The notes under the pieces: generated by a model
Seen by the model: the letters and a program-made list of their open reading frames with translations, nothing else
What the model was told of the DNA's origin: nothing
The model's database searches: none
Position numbers and translations under genes: made by a program
Source: Geosiphon pyriformis
Lineage: Eukaryota; Glomeromycota; Glomeromycetes; Archaeosporales; Geosiphonaceae
Length of the DNA stretch: 64,000 nucleotides
Direction: 5' to 3'
Assembly: GCA_016748015.1 (NCBI GenBank)
Contig: JAAOMT010000723.1
Location: 124,001 to 188,000 of the forward strand
Part shown: one piece after another, positions 1 to 12,039 of the stretch
Numbering within the stretch: the stretch's first letter is position 1
Layout of the letters: each line of letters starts with the position of its first letter

Positions 1-152
1 TGCTAAAAACAATTTAACTGATGGGTCCAAAGAAATAATTACAAAGAACTAACTCGTCATTCGAATTCTAATCTGTTTTAAACTATTTTATAATTAAATA
101 TCAATAAAAACAATTAATTTTTTGAATAAATTTAAATTGCTTACTGATTTGA

Positions 153-1580
153 TCAATTTGAATAACTAACTGATGTTAACCACATCTGAAAAAGAGCATT
201 TAAATCAATAAAGTTTTTTAAATATTCAATAACAATAATAAAAGGCTTACCCTCAGAACATATAAGCTTTGAAATTAATCCACTTTTATATCTTGAAATA
301 TCATAGTTAGAGTTATGTGTCTCTTCGCAATTAAATCTTTTTTCACAAACGCGTCCATCTAAGTTACAGTTGTCACGAGCAGCAATAACTTTTTGTTGGC
401 AATTCGGATTATCTCCCCTATTTTTTTCTATCATTTCCTGAATACATTGATATGTATGCTTTTGAATTATAGGGCATTTTCCACCAATCACCTCAAATCG
501 CACACCACTACGCTTCTTAATATCTTTCCAAGGTCTTTCTCCTGAAATAATTTCCCAGATAATTATGGCAAAATTGTAAACATCGTTATATTTGGTATGA
601 GATGTCAAGTTACAAACTTCGGGCGCTAGGTATGGAATAACACCAAACCTTTCGCCAGATTGTGGAGAGTAATTGGCAGAACGACAGAAGACAAGATCGA
701 AAAATGACAACCTTTAAGGAGTTTGATTTCAAAACAAAAATATTTCCAGGATGCAAGTCCCCATGAACCAGCTTTGATTCATTTATAAATCTTAGGCCAC
801 TGGCGATTTGAAAAAGAATAATAAGAAACATTTCCCAAGTTAGAGTGTTTTCGTTCTTCTTGAGAAAAGCTTTGAGGTCCCCGTGTTCCGCAAATGGTAA
901 AATCATAACGAACTCATCGGTTGTAACGTCTATTTTTCATTCATAGCATTCAAGAATATATCTGCAAGGGGCGCTTCTAAGATGCGCAATAAACTATTCA
1001 AAATTTGGTTTTTAGCGTTAGAAAAGAAATAGGGATAATAAAAATATTTAATAACTTCCTTCAAAGGAAATACCTCATATGTGTGAATCTTTTCTATCTT
1101 TTTGCTTTTTTGAGATGTTTCAAAGCAACTTTCATAACTCCATTTCGCTCATAATTTTGATTTTCCTTATTCCAAAATAGAATTCTTCCTCTTTCCCATA
1201 TACCTTCTTTAACAACAGTAAATCCTCCCTCTCCCACCATCTTATCTAAAAATATGATCTCATTTGGAGAAAACCATTCCAGGTATCCCCTGCAGCTTTC
1301 AGAAATTTGCTGTGTGTATCCTATATACTGATCAATATTGTCATTTCCACTAGTCCATCTTTGCCAATTCTTTAAAGATCGTGATGATTCACAAAATTTG
1401 GATCCTTTATTGTGAGATGGTATTCTGAACGTTGCGGCAAGCCGGGCTTAAATATGTTATTATCGGTATCACAAAATGGACATATAAGGACCCTATTAAT
1501 AAATGTATCCAAATTTTCACATTTAAGACATTTGAATTCATCTGAAAGCTGGTCAAAAAACGCTTCAAAATTTAAAAATT
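153..1580 (-). pseudogene. Broken tyrosine-kinase-like protein kinase gene
   Basis: Fragments in several frames form a protein kinase of the family greatly expanded in Rhizophagus. In order they are: a Cys-rich lead-in (CLKCEN, CPFCD, around 1540-1460), WTSGN (near 1345), a glycine loop VGEGGFTVVKEG (near 1225), the VALKHL lysine (near 1120), a catalytic loop HGDLHPGN (near 755), and APEV (near 625). The reading frame is disrupted at about 1395, by a TAG near 1091, by a TGA at 937-939, and by a one-base shift in the A-run at 700-704. There the expected DFG reads DLV. A likely intron (donor gtatttcc near 1068, acceptor ttgcag near 961) removes some but not all of these lesions. I call it a pseudogene; a cluster of sequencing indels is the alternative. 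Role, if it were intact: cytosolic Ser/Thr or Tyr signalling. Confidence 0.7.
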
Positions 1581-1686
1581 CTCTATTTTAATTATTCGGT
1601 CATTTTAAACCTCAATTTTGAAATTCCAAAATGAAACGTTCCAGGTCATCTTAATCCTCATCCTCAAAAGTGAGTCCACAAGCTTT

Positions 1687-2534
1687 TTAATCAGAAAGAT
1701 TAATTTGATAACTGAGGCTATTTGTCTCTGCTGCTTTTAAATGGAGCTCAAATGCTTTTTCCAAGTTTTTCTTTGTTCCCCATCCATTTTGATAGCACCA
1801 TCCAAGATTATATAGTGCATTTATACTTCCTTGTTCTACCACTTTTGAATAAAGTTCAAATGCTTTTTCCAAATTTTTCGCAGCTCCCCATTCATTTCGA
1901 TGACACGTTTCAAGATTGTTTTGTGGACTTGAATTTTCCACTTCGAGATTTTTTGTTGTTCCCGATCCACTATGAAAATGAAGTCTAAGTTTATGTTGTG
2001 TAACTAAATCTCCAACCTCTGCTGCTTTTGAATAGAGTTCAAATGCTTTTTCTGAATTTTTTGTCGTTCCTTTTCCAGTAGCATAACAAACTGCAAGACT
2101 GTTTTGTGTATCTGTATCTTCCGCCTCTGCTGCTTTTGAATAGAGCTCGTATGCTTTTCTTTGATCTTGTAAATTACCAGTCCCATTATCATAACAACGT
2201 CCTAAGAAGAATTGCCCAAGAGAATCTTTTGCATTCGCTGCTTTCTGAAATTGTAGAAATGCTTTTGTTAAATTAGAAATAGTTCTAATCCCATGTTTTA
2301 AAGAAAACCCGAGTAAAGTATTATCTATCGGACGCTTTGGATTTTTTTTATTCAAGCATCGAACAAATTTTCAGGTGTTTTCTGATTACGCACAAGATAT
2401 TTGTTCACTAATTTAGCAACTTTTGAATAATCACTTACTGGAAAAATGGCCAAATTGTTTTTTATGACAATCAATGTTCCTTCAAGCCAGCCGAGGGGTG
2501 AAGTTGTGTTTTCAATTGATGAAGTTGAAGACAT
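1687..2534 (-). pseudogene. Sel1-repeat protein gene, interrupted
   Basis: The 3' part (about 2353-1687) encodes about five Sel1-like repeats with the pattern A-x-LG-x-CY-x-x-G-x-G-T-x-K-N-x-x-KAFELYSKAAE, an alpha-alpha solenoid used as a protein-interaction scaffold. The 5' part starts at the ATG at 2534 (MSSTSSIENTT) and runs open to a TGA near 2351. A one-base shift at that point would join it to the repeat frame, which itself has no upstream ATG. Sel1 repeats are often fused to kinases in this fungal group, and the broken kinase lies just downstream on the same strand, so the two may once have been neighbours or one locus. The repeat frame itself is open and well conserved. A single sequencing indel could therefore explain the break. 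Confidence 0.6.
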
Positions 2535-2552
2535 AATTTTCAAGCAACACAA

Positions 2553-4251
2553 ATAGATTATTAAACCTTGAATAGTTTAAAGAATTGGCTTTATAGGCTA
2601 AAACCAAATAACTAATACTTTAACATTTATAATAGTATTAATAATTAAAAGTTTTTACTAAATTTACTTTTTTTGAATAGCAAATTTAATAGTTATAATA
2701 TTAAGAGCTTTTAAGTCCTAAAAATTACAATTGCATATTTTTAACAACAATAAAAATCAAATAACTAACAAAAACAGGTTTAATTATGAATTTAGTTAAT
2801 TAAATTATTACAAACCAAATGATTTAAATTTAATAAGAACAATTTTATTAAATATTTTAAAAGCATTTTTAATATTATCAGAAAATATGCAATAACAGTA
2901 AATAAAAAACTAAATTTGAGCCAGAGCAAATTTGGTTAGTTTAAATATAAAAAAAGTAATTAGCAATTTAATATTAATAGTAACATTCAAAGATTTTTAA
3001 AAATGCAAATTTTATACAAAACAATTTTATATTGTTTTTAATAACCAAAAAATTATACAACATTTTTAAAAAACACCAAACATTAGAATAAAAGCTAATT
3101 ACTCAAAAATTTTTAATAACTGATAATAATTTTTTAATTATTAGATTAATATTATAAAGTACAATAATCCTAAAAAAAAATTGTTTTAGTCTTTATATTT
3201 TTAGCAACTTTTTAAAGTGAATAAAATTATATATTGTTTTAAACATAATTGGTTTTGTTTCCATAATAAATAATAATAAATCAAAAATAATTATCTTAAG
3301 CAATATAATTTTATGTAGATTTGTATTTACTATTATTGTTTAAATTAGAAAAGTACTGTTTTTTACAGCTAAATTAAAACTAATTTTATAATTAAAGTTA
3401 ATAAAACAGAAAAGTAAAATTGGATAAAAAAATTTGGCTAAAAAAATAGTAGTAAGATTATTAAAGTTTTCAAAAAGCAAAAAATTAGTTTTTGCTGATA
3501 AAAAGAGTTTTTAAGTGTTTTTACTGCTGAAAAACCTTTCTTAATTTTTGTTTTCTTAGTTATATTACTAAAAATAGTGGTTGCTTTTTTTGTTTTAGTT
3601 GTTAACAAAATCAAAGACAAAAAAGTTTTTTATTATTTTAAATTGATTGTTAATACATATACAATATACAAAATAATATAAATTATAAAATGTGTTAAAT
3701 ATTAAACGTGAAAAATAAATTAATCAAAGCTTTGAGCATTTATATTGTCAAATTCTTGTATAATAATACAAATATTTAAAATGGCTTGAAAATTTATTTT
3801 TAGAGCACATTTATTTTTAAAAAATTTATTTTATGAACAAATAAAAATTTATTTAATAATATATAATTTTTTTAATTTTTTGTTTTGGCTAGTTCATTTT
3901 TAATAAGTATAGATGTATTTATACAAGTTTTTTATTGTTATTATTTCTAAATTTAAACGATATTATTTTACATTTTTATTGTATCATATTAGGTTTTTTC
4001 TAAAATTTTAATATTAATAATCATTTAAAAAAGCCTAGCAAAATTTGTTATAAAATTTTCATCAAGTTTTATTATTTCAAGAATATCATTTAAATTTAAA
4101 TTTAAATTTTTACTTTAAAATGAAAATCAGAGCGGTCATTTCAACAAAATAATCTCTATTCAAGCAGATTAACTGAAATATATTCAATATTTTTTTATAA
4201 GTGTATAATTCCAACATGAATTGTTTCGAAAATTTACCAATTACCTCAAAT
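2553..4251. other. AT-rich spacer
   Basis: About 1.7 kb of very AT-rich DNA with homopolymer runs and no supportable gene. A short open frame near 3438-3620 (-) is low-complexity Lys/Leu/Phe and looks like chance. Confidence 0.6.
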
Positions 4252-5141
4252 CTACGTCTCGGATGTCATTTTTTTCAAATCTAAATTCCTCCACTGTTCA
4301 ATATCAAAATCTGGAAAAAAAAACTCTATTTCCCGTTTTGCTGTCTCATCTGAATCTTTTTTTGAACAAAGAATAGATTTCAAGTTTTTTTGCAAGGAAT
4401 TTATGACAAGAACAAAAGTGTCGTGATTATGGTATCATTCCAAATCAGACATTCGAGTCAAGTACCCCCATAATTAGAAATAAGAAATGAGAGTTCAAAC
4501 TTATGGTTGTGTTTATTTAGAAAAGAGTGTCAAAAAAAATAGCAAAATAAAACGATGAATTTCTACCTGACCCATGAAATGAATTTCGTGTATCAGTTAA
4601 TCCATAAATAGATCGCAGAGTATTTGGAGCATGTATTTTAGCTCTAGTTAATAGAAAACTACATTTCGATTACTTTATCAATAAAAAAAAACTCAAAAAA
4701 ACACCATAACTCTAACCTAACTGGATGGGTGGGTCCAATTAATGCTCGCCACTCTTTGATTGCATTTTGATGAGCAAGCACAAGAGCAATGAATGATCCA
4801 CTAAAGAAAATTTCCAATATCACAATAAATAAATTAATAAGTATCGTTGTTGGTTTCTTTTTTCACAAATTCAAAGATGCTTTCGTGTTTCCTAATTACT
4901 ACCTTGTCATATAACCACATAAGCGATCAAAAAAAAATCGACCTCTATGCTCGTTATAAAATTCTTCAGCATGTTTACGACGCCATAATAATTCTCGTCT
5001 TTTGACAATTTCCAATTTTGATTGGGTGATTGTATTAAGAACCATTGGGATCCAAATCGGGTTTGCGCAAAGATCAGGTTTTAAAAGAGCTAGAGTTAGT
5101 TGTCGAGGAATCCTACGGGGTATAGATAGCGATTGATTCAT
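4252..5141 (-). CDS. Nucleoside diphosphate kinase, NME6-like
   Basis: Transfers the gamma-phosphate of NTPs to NDPs through a phosphohistidine. Four exons rebuilt from the minus strand (5141-4903, 4800-4717, 4643-4567, 4355-4252) have matching GT-AG borders and phases and give 167 residues. Visible family signatures: LTLALLKPD near residues 15-23 (KPD motif), RRELLWRRKHAEEFY, EHRGRFFFDRL, GPTHPVRAKIHAPNTLR, then the active-site motif NSFHGSDS with catalytic His at about 131. The tail EIEFFFPDF is typical of NDK6. Group I enzymes are about 150 residues; the longer spacing here and the RELLWR block fit NME6. Most of the protein is invisible to a simple ORF search because exons 2-4 are short. 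Start: the ATG at 5141 leaves a 14-residue lead before the first strand. All catalytic motifs that I can see are intact. Confidence 0.9.
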
Positions 5142-6496
5142 TTGTGGGCTTTAGTATGATACCTTCAGAAAGTTATCAAGAGGTTTGGTAAATAAAGGAT
5201 TATCGCCAAATTTATCGTCTAATTTATTGTAATAGTAACATATTGGTCACATGCAGCATTGTCCCTCAATTAGCTAATAAAGAATAATGCTACAAATCAC
5301 TTGGTATTATTATCTAATATATTAAAACCTAGCTATTTTTAGTTATTCAATGATATGAAACTATTGTTTAAACCTTCATTTAATTTCTTCAAATTTTTAG
5401 TTTCACCAGAATTCTATCATGAAAACTATATGAATTGAACTGAAATAAAAACCAAGATTTTTTTCTCATAAATCTGAATCCAGTAATTAAACTTTGAAAA
5501 TAAGGTTAAATTCCAATATTCAACAATAAAGTTTTAAATAATCATTATGGAAAAATGAAAATTTTCTGATAATAAAATCATAAATTAAATTTATATGCGA
5601 GAAAAAATAAGCAAAATAGGAAATTGTGAAAAAAACTTAACCATCTTGTACATAAAATAATTATCCCATAAGTGATGTTATTTCTTCTTGCTTTCTTAGC
5701 TTTATTTGTTTCTTTTTGTTAATCTCAATCATTCCCAAATAAATTGTGTCATCTATACTAACAAAAACTTATATATAGGTGCCAATTATTCTCCTTATTT
5801 TACTTCACAATTCTGGGCTGCATATATAAAAAATCTGTCCAATTTTCTTCAACAATAAATAAAAGAAAATCAGATCAAATATACTAAAATATAATAAATT
5901 TGTAAATCTTGAAAAAATCTCAAATAATAATACTTAAAAATTTAAAACTATATTAAAAATTTGTAATAATGGATTTCTAAAAAATAAACTATTTTCTATT
6001 TTAATTGTAAATTAAATATTAAGTATTTTGTGATATTATTTTACTTAATTGCAACATGTGATAAATAAATATTATGGAATTTAAATTCTCCTACAGAGAT
6101 CAATTTAGACGAGAGTTGAATATTTGTATCAAGCCTCAACGGAAGATATTTTAATTTTTCAAATATTAATATAACGTAATATTTAGATGAAATTAAAAAA
6201 ATTTTAAAAGATAATTCAAATATTTTGTGATTATGAGGATGAATTATTAGAAATAGGTTTATTGATGTATTTTAATGTTTAAGACCTTTTAGGGAAGAAT
6301 TGTTCTAAAGAATAAAGAAAGGGGTGAACAAAATATTTATTTAAAAATCCCATATGAAATAATAATCTTAAAAAGGGCCATCGGCATTCCTTTACCATAT
6401 CAATTTTTAATGGTTGGGGTATGTGAAATAGGGATATTAATTAATAAATTCGAAAGTTTACTTTGATAGGAAAATATTTTCATTTGTTGTTTTCTT
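5142..6496. other. Upstream region of the NDPK gene; AT-rich
   Basis: No supportable gene in about 1.35 kb. It holds a GC-richer 26-bp motif at 5246-5271 that recurs at 35102-35127 (see findings). The rest is AT-rich with short T and A runs. Confidence 0.5.
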
Positions 6497-6820
6497 TCAT
6501 TTATGAATAGAATGATTTTTTAGCAAAAATATTTCTGTGTACAGAAAGTGTTTTTTTATGAGCTGAAGCCAGGAAAAAGATTCTGATGATACCATTAAAA
6601 CACTAGAATGATCCTTCTCATTAATTTGATCTGATTCTTCTGAGTGAATAATTCCTATTAAAAAATTCAAAACTATAACCCTAGTTTTTCGAGGCAAAAA
6701 ATTGGGATTTCCACGGTTCATTTTATTTGGGAAAACTCTTCGAAAGCCGCTTCGATATAGTGAATCAATGTAACCTTGAAGATTTTGGTAGTGCTTCAAA
6801 AAATAAATCCATCTTTTGAT
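6497..6820 (-). CDS. Short unassigned open frame
   Basis: An open frame of about 107 codons just downstream of the MATH-BTB stop. It has no in-frame upstream ATG close by; the first internal ATG gives MNRGNPNFLPRK. The N-terminal half (HYQNLQGYIDSLYRSGFRRVFPNK) reads like ordinary protein, and the C-terminal part is hydrophobic or low-complexity. I do not recognise it. It could be an exon of an unmodelled gene, a decayed gene tail or chance. Confidence 0.2.
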   Translation of the reverse strand: MKRWIYFLKHYQNLQGYIDSLYRSGFRRVFPNKMNRGNPNFLPRKTRVIVLNFLIGIIHSEESDQINEKDHSSVLMVSSESFSWLQLIKKHFLYTEIFLLKNHSIHK

Positions 6821-6897
6821 TTTTCAAAATGATGCTTATTTGGAAGGCTTCATGATATTGAATTAGCAAAATGTCCCACATTCTTGATCAAATAAAA

Positions 6898-8376
6898 TCA
6901 CCACTTTGGGCTTGATAAATGTGAAAACAGCTCTGTCACAATTTCCACATATACAGGGTGTTCAGCCGGATTCGAAATGATTCCTTTGAAATTCTCACTT
7001 TCCCTAACTTTTTCAAAATTTTTTAACACAAATCCCATCAAATATTCTTTTAATTCAGGGTACGCAGCAGCAGGACCAAACAAATAAGTAGCAGCAGTTG
7101 CGATATTAATTCTTTGAAAAAGTGCTAGCTTAGCACGTCGTTTTAAATCTTCCACTTGGTAATGTACTGCGATTTCGTACATTGAAAGTGGGGAGGTTGG
7201 AGTCGTGGTTCCTCTTTTTGAAAATTCCACTTTATTTGTGTAAAAAAATCGAAGCATTTCTTTAAATGTGGAGTTTAGAAAATCGGGAACATCGATTGGT
7301 GATTCGAGGGCCCAAGATTTTGTAGGTGTCGTTGATTGATCAGTGTTTAAAGTTGATGGTCCAGGTGTCTCGGGTAATGTAGAAATGAAGTCAGATTTCT
7401 CTGTTTTTGCTTTTCCCAAAATGTCCTCTCCGTTGAACAATTTTCTGAAATATTCAGACCTAACAGATAAGATTTTTGAACTTGCTCGAATAATCTTTCC
7501 TTGTACTGAGAATTGAACATCGCCATGAGATGGGTCATCTAAATGAGCAATCCATGCTTCGTGCAAATCTTGAGGAATAGAATCTTTTGTGACATTTGTG
7601 ACCAAGGGCATGATGTCGTTCATCGGTTTATCGAATTCGACTCCGACTAGAACTTGTTTTGTTCGCAATTCCGATTTTTCACACATATTAAGACCTGTGA
7701 AAGGAAGATAATAAAAAATAAATTTTTTAGTAGTCAGGATTTTTCAATTAAGAAAGTAAATCTCAGATATTTGCTGCATATAGTGATTTCGAAAATCTTG
7801 AATAAAAAAATAAGACCAAAGCTCTGTTTTCAACTCACCCCACGTAGTAGAGCTTGCATCTAATTTGAGATCACCAAAATCTTTCTTCACAATAAATTTA
7901 TTCGTGATAGGATTTCGAAGAAACAATTTGGCTGTATACTTTTTACGCTGGTCCCATGCTGAAGGATCGAAAGTTTCCAACTCATTTGGAACCGCACTCA
8001 GATATATTGCGAGAGAATTTGGTTCGATCTAATAGATTTTGAGTAAGGGTTTTAATTTAAAAAAGGATAATTAAAGTTAAGAAATCTTTTATTTTCGATT
8101 TAAGAATTATTATTGCAAATAAGAAAATTGAATTTTTTTCACGATAATCCGTCCCTCCATTTTACTAATAAATTTCAGATGTCAAAATTTTAAAAAACTC
8201 AAATACTTAAAGATACAAACCCTTCCAAACTGTAACTGCCAAAACATGTCATGTGACGTGGCAAAAATAGGGCTATATTCGGGTGGCATGTCATCCGAAA
8301 TATTTTGTACCAGGTACTGAAACATTACTTTTGGGGTAAAATTCGATGGAATTCCTTGTGACAAGGAAGTCGACAT
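6898..8376 (-). CDS. MATH-BTB domain protein (SPOP-like CUL3 adaptor)
   Basis: Probable substrate adaptor of a CUL3 ubiquitin ligase: MATH binds the substrate and BTB binds cullin-3 and dimerises. Three exons (8376-8221, 8028-7839, 7694-6898) with clean GT-AG sites (donor gtgagt, acceptor ttcacag) give 380 residues. MATH covers about residues 40-150: FWQLQFGR, then IEPNSLAIYLSAVPNELE, KKYTAKLFLRNP, and TTWG-LNMCEKSEL with VGVEFDKP. BTB follows at about 175-290: GDVQFSVQGKIIRASSKIL, RSEYFRKLFNG, and MLRFFYTNKV. A Thr/Pro-rich insert (TPGPSTLNTDQSTTPTKS) interrupts the BTB fold. The helical tail resembles the SPOP C-terminal region. The start at 8376 is the only ATG giving a full MATH lead-in. 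Such genes are numerous in Rhizophagus. Confidence 0.88.
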
Positions 8377-11300
8377 ATTTCCAAAAGCGTCTGAGAGAGA
8401 AACAGAAATATGCGCAAAATGAACTTTTTCAAAACTTTTTGCTCAAATAAAAGGAGATTAGAGTTATTTCAATATTGGTGGTGGTGGTGGTGGTGGTGGT
8501 GATGGTGGTGATGGTGCAAGTAATAAATGCCTAGAATGTTTCGATTAATTAAAATGAAATGAAAAAATCTTTGAACCATATTCCCATTCAACAGGAAAAG
8601 CTTGACCCGTTAATCACTCGCCGTCTGAGTTGGATCGCTGGCGAAATGTTTGACTAAGGGGAAAACCGGGTTTGTCTTTGTACAGATTGTGCATGTCGGG
8701 ATAAAGTTTGATCACCAGTGCAGCTGGTCAAAACCAGTTATGCATCCAGAACTATTGTTGGCTTCATTCCTTTATAATACTAATAATAATATTGATTAGT
8801 GCAAACAAGAGACAATGAACCTCAGAGAAGATCCTGTTGTAACCTTTGGTGAGAGGTCAGAGTTAAAGTTCAATGAGACATTTAAAGGTGGGAATTCGAG
8901 AAAATGAATGCGCCTGGTTTAAATTAATTTCGATACAACATATTCGGATATATTTAAAATTGACCATTTCATGAGAGGGAAATGGAATGGTTGAGTATCA
9001 GTGCAAATAGAGTTATCTTGAGGAATGTAACTATCGTGAGATTATGTATAAATAAGCAATTTATATATTAATATTTTCAACTTGAGACCATTCTTTTGAA
9101 AAATTATGCATGTGTTGATTAGTTTATCAAAAATATAATGAAACCAAATGATTAAGAATTCATGACTTTTTTATCTTTGAATATATGAAGCTTTTTTACA
9201 ATTCTAAAATAGAAAACTCATTGTTGTACTTGCAAAATCTTCTTTAAAAATTTAGGAAAAACTGTTGGGAGCTATGAGTTTGAAAAATACTCTGTCTATA
9301 ATATTAATATTTGGATAAATAAGCTTATTAGATTCAAAGACAAACTTAAAATTGATGGTCGTGATTGATGATTATTTATTTTCGATTCCAAGAAGGATCC
9401 TAAAATTGAGACAGAAATATAGAAATATTTAAATTAGTTTGATTATAATATTTGCTATTTGTAAAAGTTCAAAATTTTAGTAGCTTCACATGCTAAAAAG
9501 GATGAATCTTTTTTTGGGGAAAATATCGATTAAATTGGAGTGAACAAAGTAAATAAAGTTGAACTCTAATATTAATAACGATATTCAGGTACCAAGAAAG
9601 ATTACCTCTATGTCGTTATTTCTAGTAGAAAGCAAAAAAAAGGATCTCAAGCAACAAAAACAAATATTAAAAAAAATTCAAATGGATTTTATAAGAAGAT
9701 AGGGAAAACAATTTTTCTGCTGAAAACAGAATAAGTCAAAAACATTATTGCTACTTTTAATTTTTATTAGACATCAAAAATAAAAAACCAAATACATGTA
9801 ATAAAGACCTAAACTGGAAATAATAAATTGGCAAAGGTTTGTCCAAAAATGAAACACCAAAATCTAGATTTTTACAAGTTAATGAATTAAAGATATACTT
9901 GCCTACAATAAAAGGAAAAGGAATTAAGTGTCATTTTTACTGCTTTTTTTACTCTTGCATTCCAGCTTAAAAATATTTTGAAACTTTCTAAGATAACGAT
10001 AACAACGCCATATTATAATGAAATGTTTGCTTGTATCATCTTATCTCGATTTAGATTTGCCATTGTTTAAGGAGTCAAATATAACTTTAAATGACACTGG
10101 CAAAATTGGTACAGTAAATTTATTATGTAGGTAAAAAAAGAAATTATTTGTCCTCAAAGCTACTAAAAAAAAATCTTTCATTTCAATAATTGTATAGTAA
10201 ATCAGAGTAAAATCATATTTTTTTCACAATAATATATATTAATCAAAAAAAATTGTCAAAATTATTATTAAATTCATTTGACTGATAAACAATAAAAAAT
10301 GAAAATTTCAAAAATTATTTACCAAATAGCCATTTTTTTTAAGTTGAAAAAAAATGTTTACTTCAAAATAAAATATTATATAATTGATTGAACATTCAAA
10401 TTAAAATTGAACGTTTTACCCTCGAAATTTTTTACCATATTTAAAAATTAATGTTTGCTTAATCCTTAAATTATACCATACAATAGAAATATATTTCAAG
10501 TATAAAAAGCTTCAATATTTTCCATGATTCCAAAATTTTTCATAAATAAATTTTATATTGTTTTGTGAATATTGACATTCTAATTTAATAAAAAATTTAA
10601 AATTACTTTATATGAATTTTGGACTTAAAAGTATTTAAAAATTTTACAATATATCCTCAACTTTGTCTTTCTTTTTATTTTCGAATATCTTGCAAACAAA
10701 ATTATGATTATTTAGTTATCATATTAAGAATTTGATGTTTAAAAGAACACAGCTTAATACTAAATTCGCATAAAAATACTAATTTTTGTAACCCAAATTT
10801 ATCTTTGCTTAAGTTAATTTAATAACACTAATTTTACCAAAATGAAATTACCATTATTCAAAAAAATTGCCCATTTTGTGAAAAACCCTTAAGTTCTTAA
10901 AACCATTTGAATTGCTATTTTTTATGGTGAGCCAAAACTCTGAACCATTTCTTTAATCAGTTTTGTATTTAATTTTTTTTATTCTGTTTATTTAGAAAAA
11001 ATTCATAGAACTGCATGAAGGAGTTTCATACTTTAATAGGTTCTCACTAATATTAACTATTTTTGAAAGTTAAATATTTCATTTTACTTTTCTAAATACA
11101 TGTAATTGAGCCAACTTAAGAAAAACCAAGCCAAACGATTTGCTAACAATTTAAGAACTTTATTTATTAAAGAAATTTGGCTTAATTTTGTAACCATAAA
11201 TGAACCAAACCTTTTTTCTATAAATCAATACGGAAAATTATGAATTTCAAAATCAGTATGGAAAGTTCATTCAGGAAATATCGGTTTCATGATATCTTTT

Positions 11301-12039
11301 TACCAAATAAATGGATTTTTCATCTTTTAAAATATAGTTCAAACTTCCTAAGCTTAAACTATCAAAAGTAAAACTGTAGAATAAAAATTTTAAACCAATT
11401 CCAAAAATTATTGGATCATGCATGTATTTATTTTCGTTCAAACCAAAGTTTACCTTTATCATTGATGGTGATGCATACATGAACTTTTTTGTTCTTGAAT
11501 TTTTTGCGTATTTCATATGGATCTCCACAAGAAAATTAAAGACTTCCTAGCTCAAAATGAATCAAAATCCAAACTTTCAGTCCATTATGAGATTTTCAGA
11601 ATTAATCAACTGCCAGATGAAAACCTTGTGACTCAAGATCTCACATGATTTCTATTTGATCTCGAAAATTTTTGGTAATCTAGTGATAACCTGACCTCGA
11701 AAAATTGATTTCCTGCCCACACTTGAGTCATGAAATTTTGAGTTTAAAAGTTCCCAAATATCGGAAAAGGGAAAGTAATGGGCCATCGATTTGATTGACG
11801 AATATCTTGAAGGTATTTCTTCACTAAAAGCGAAAAAGAAGCAAGATTTAAAATTGGTTCTTTGTTTTGTAATGAAATTCTTTTTGGTCAACAAAATTTT
11901 TGCTGTACTCACTCTTTGGTATTCTAATTTTTTTGTCTAATGTAACATTTCATTCATGTTATCTTTTAATCATCTCTAATTTTTCTTTTCATTTTGTCCA
12001 AAAAATTGTGATTAATCCAAACATTCAGATTTAAGATTC
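8377..12039. other. AT-rich intergenic region with a GC-richer block near 8560-8960
   Basis: About 3.7 kb without a supportable gene. The 8560-8960 block is clearly less AT-rich than the rest. It holds a small inverted repeat (ACCAG at 8714-8718 and CTGGT at 8724-8728) and probably belongs to the 5' region of the MATH-BTB gene. Open frames at 11271-11528 and 11652-11912 on the minus strand lack a clear start; the second begins with GTGAGT, a splice-donor-like sequence. They look like chance or relics. Confidence 0.45.
8477..8516. repeat. (GGT)n / GAT microsatellite
   Basis: A run of GGT triplets with GAT interruptions, about 100 bp upstream of the MATH-BTB start codon. Confidence 0.95.

Noticed and set aside
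8700-8745. Possible structured RNA around ACCAG/CTGGT
   Set aside because: A 5-bp stem only, no cloverleaf or other family feature, and no T-loop sequence.
11652-11912. Minus-strand frame of 86 codons
   Set aside because: Its apparent start is GTGAGT, there is no ATG lead and no domain; probably chance or an intron-flanked relic.
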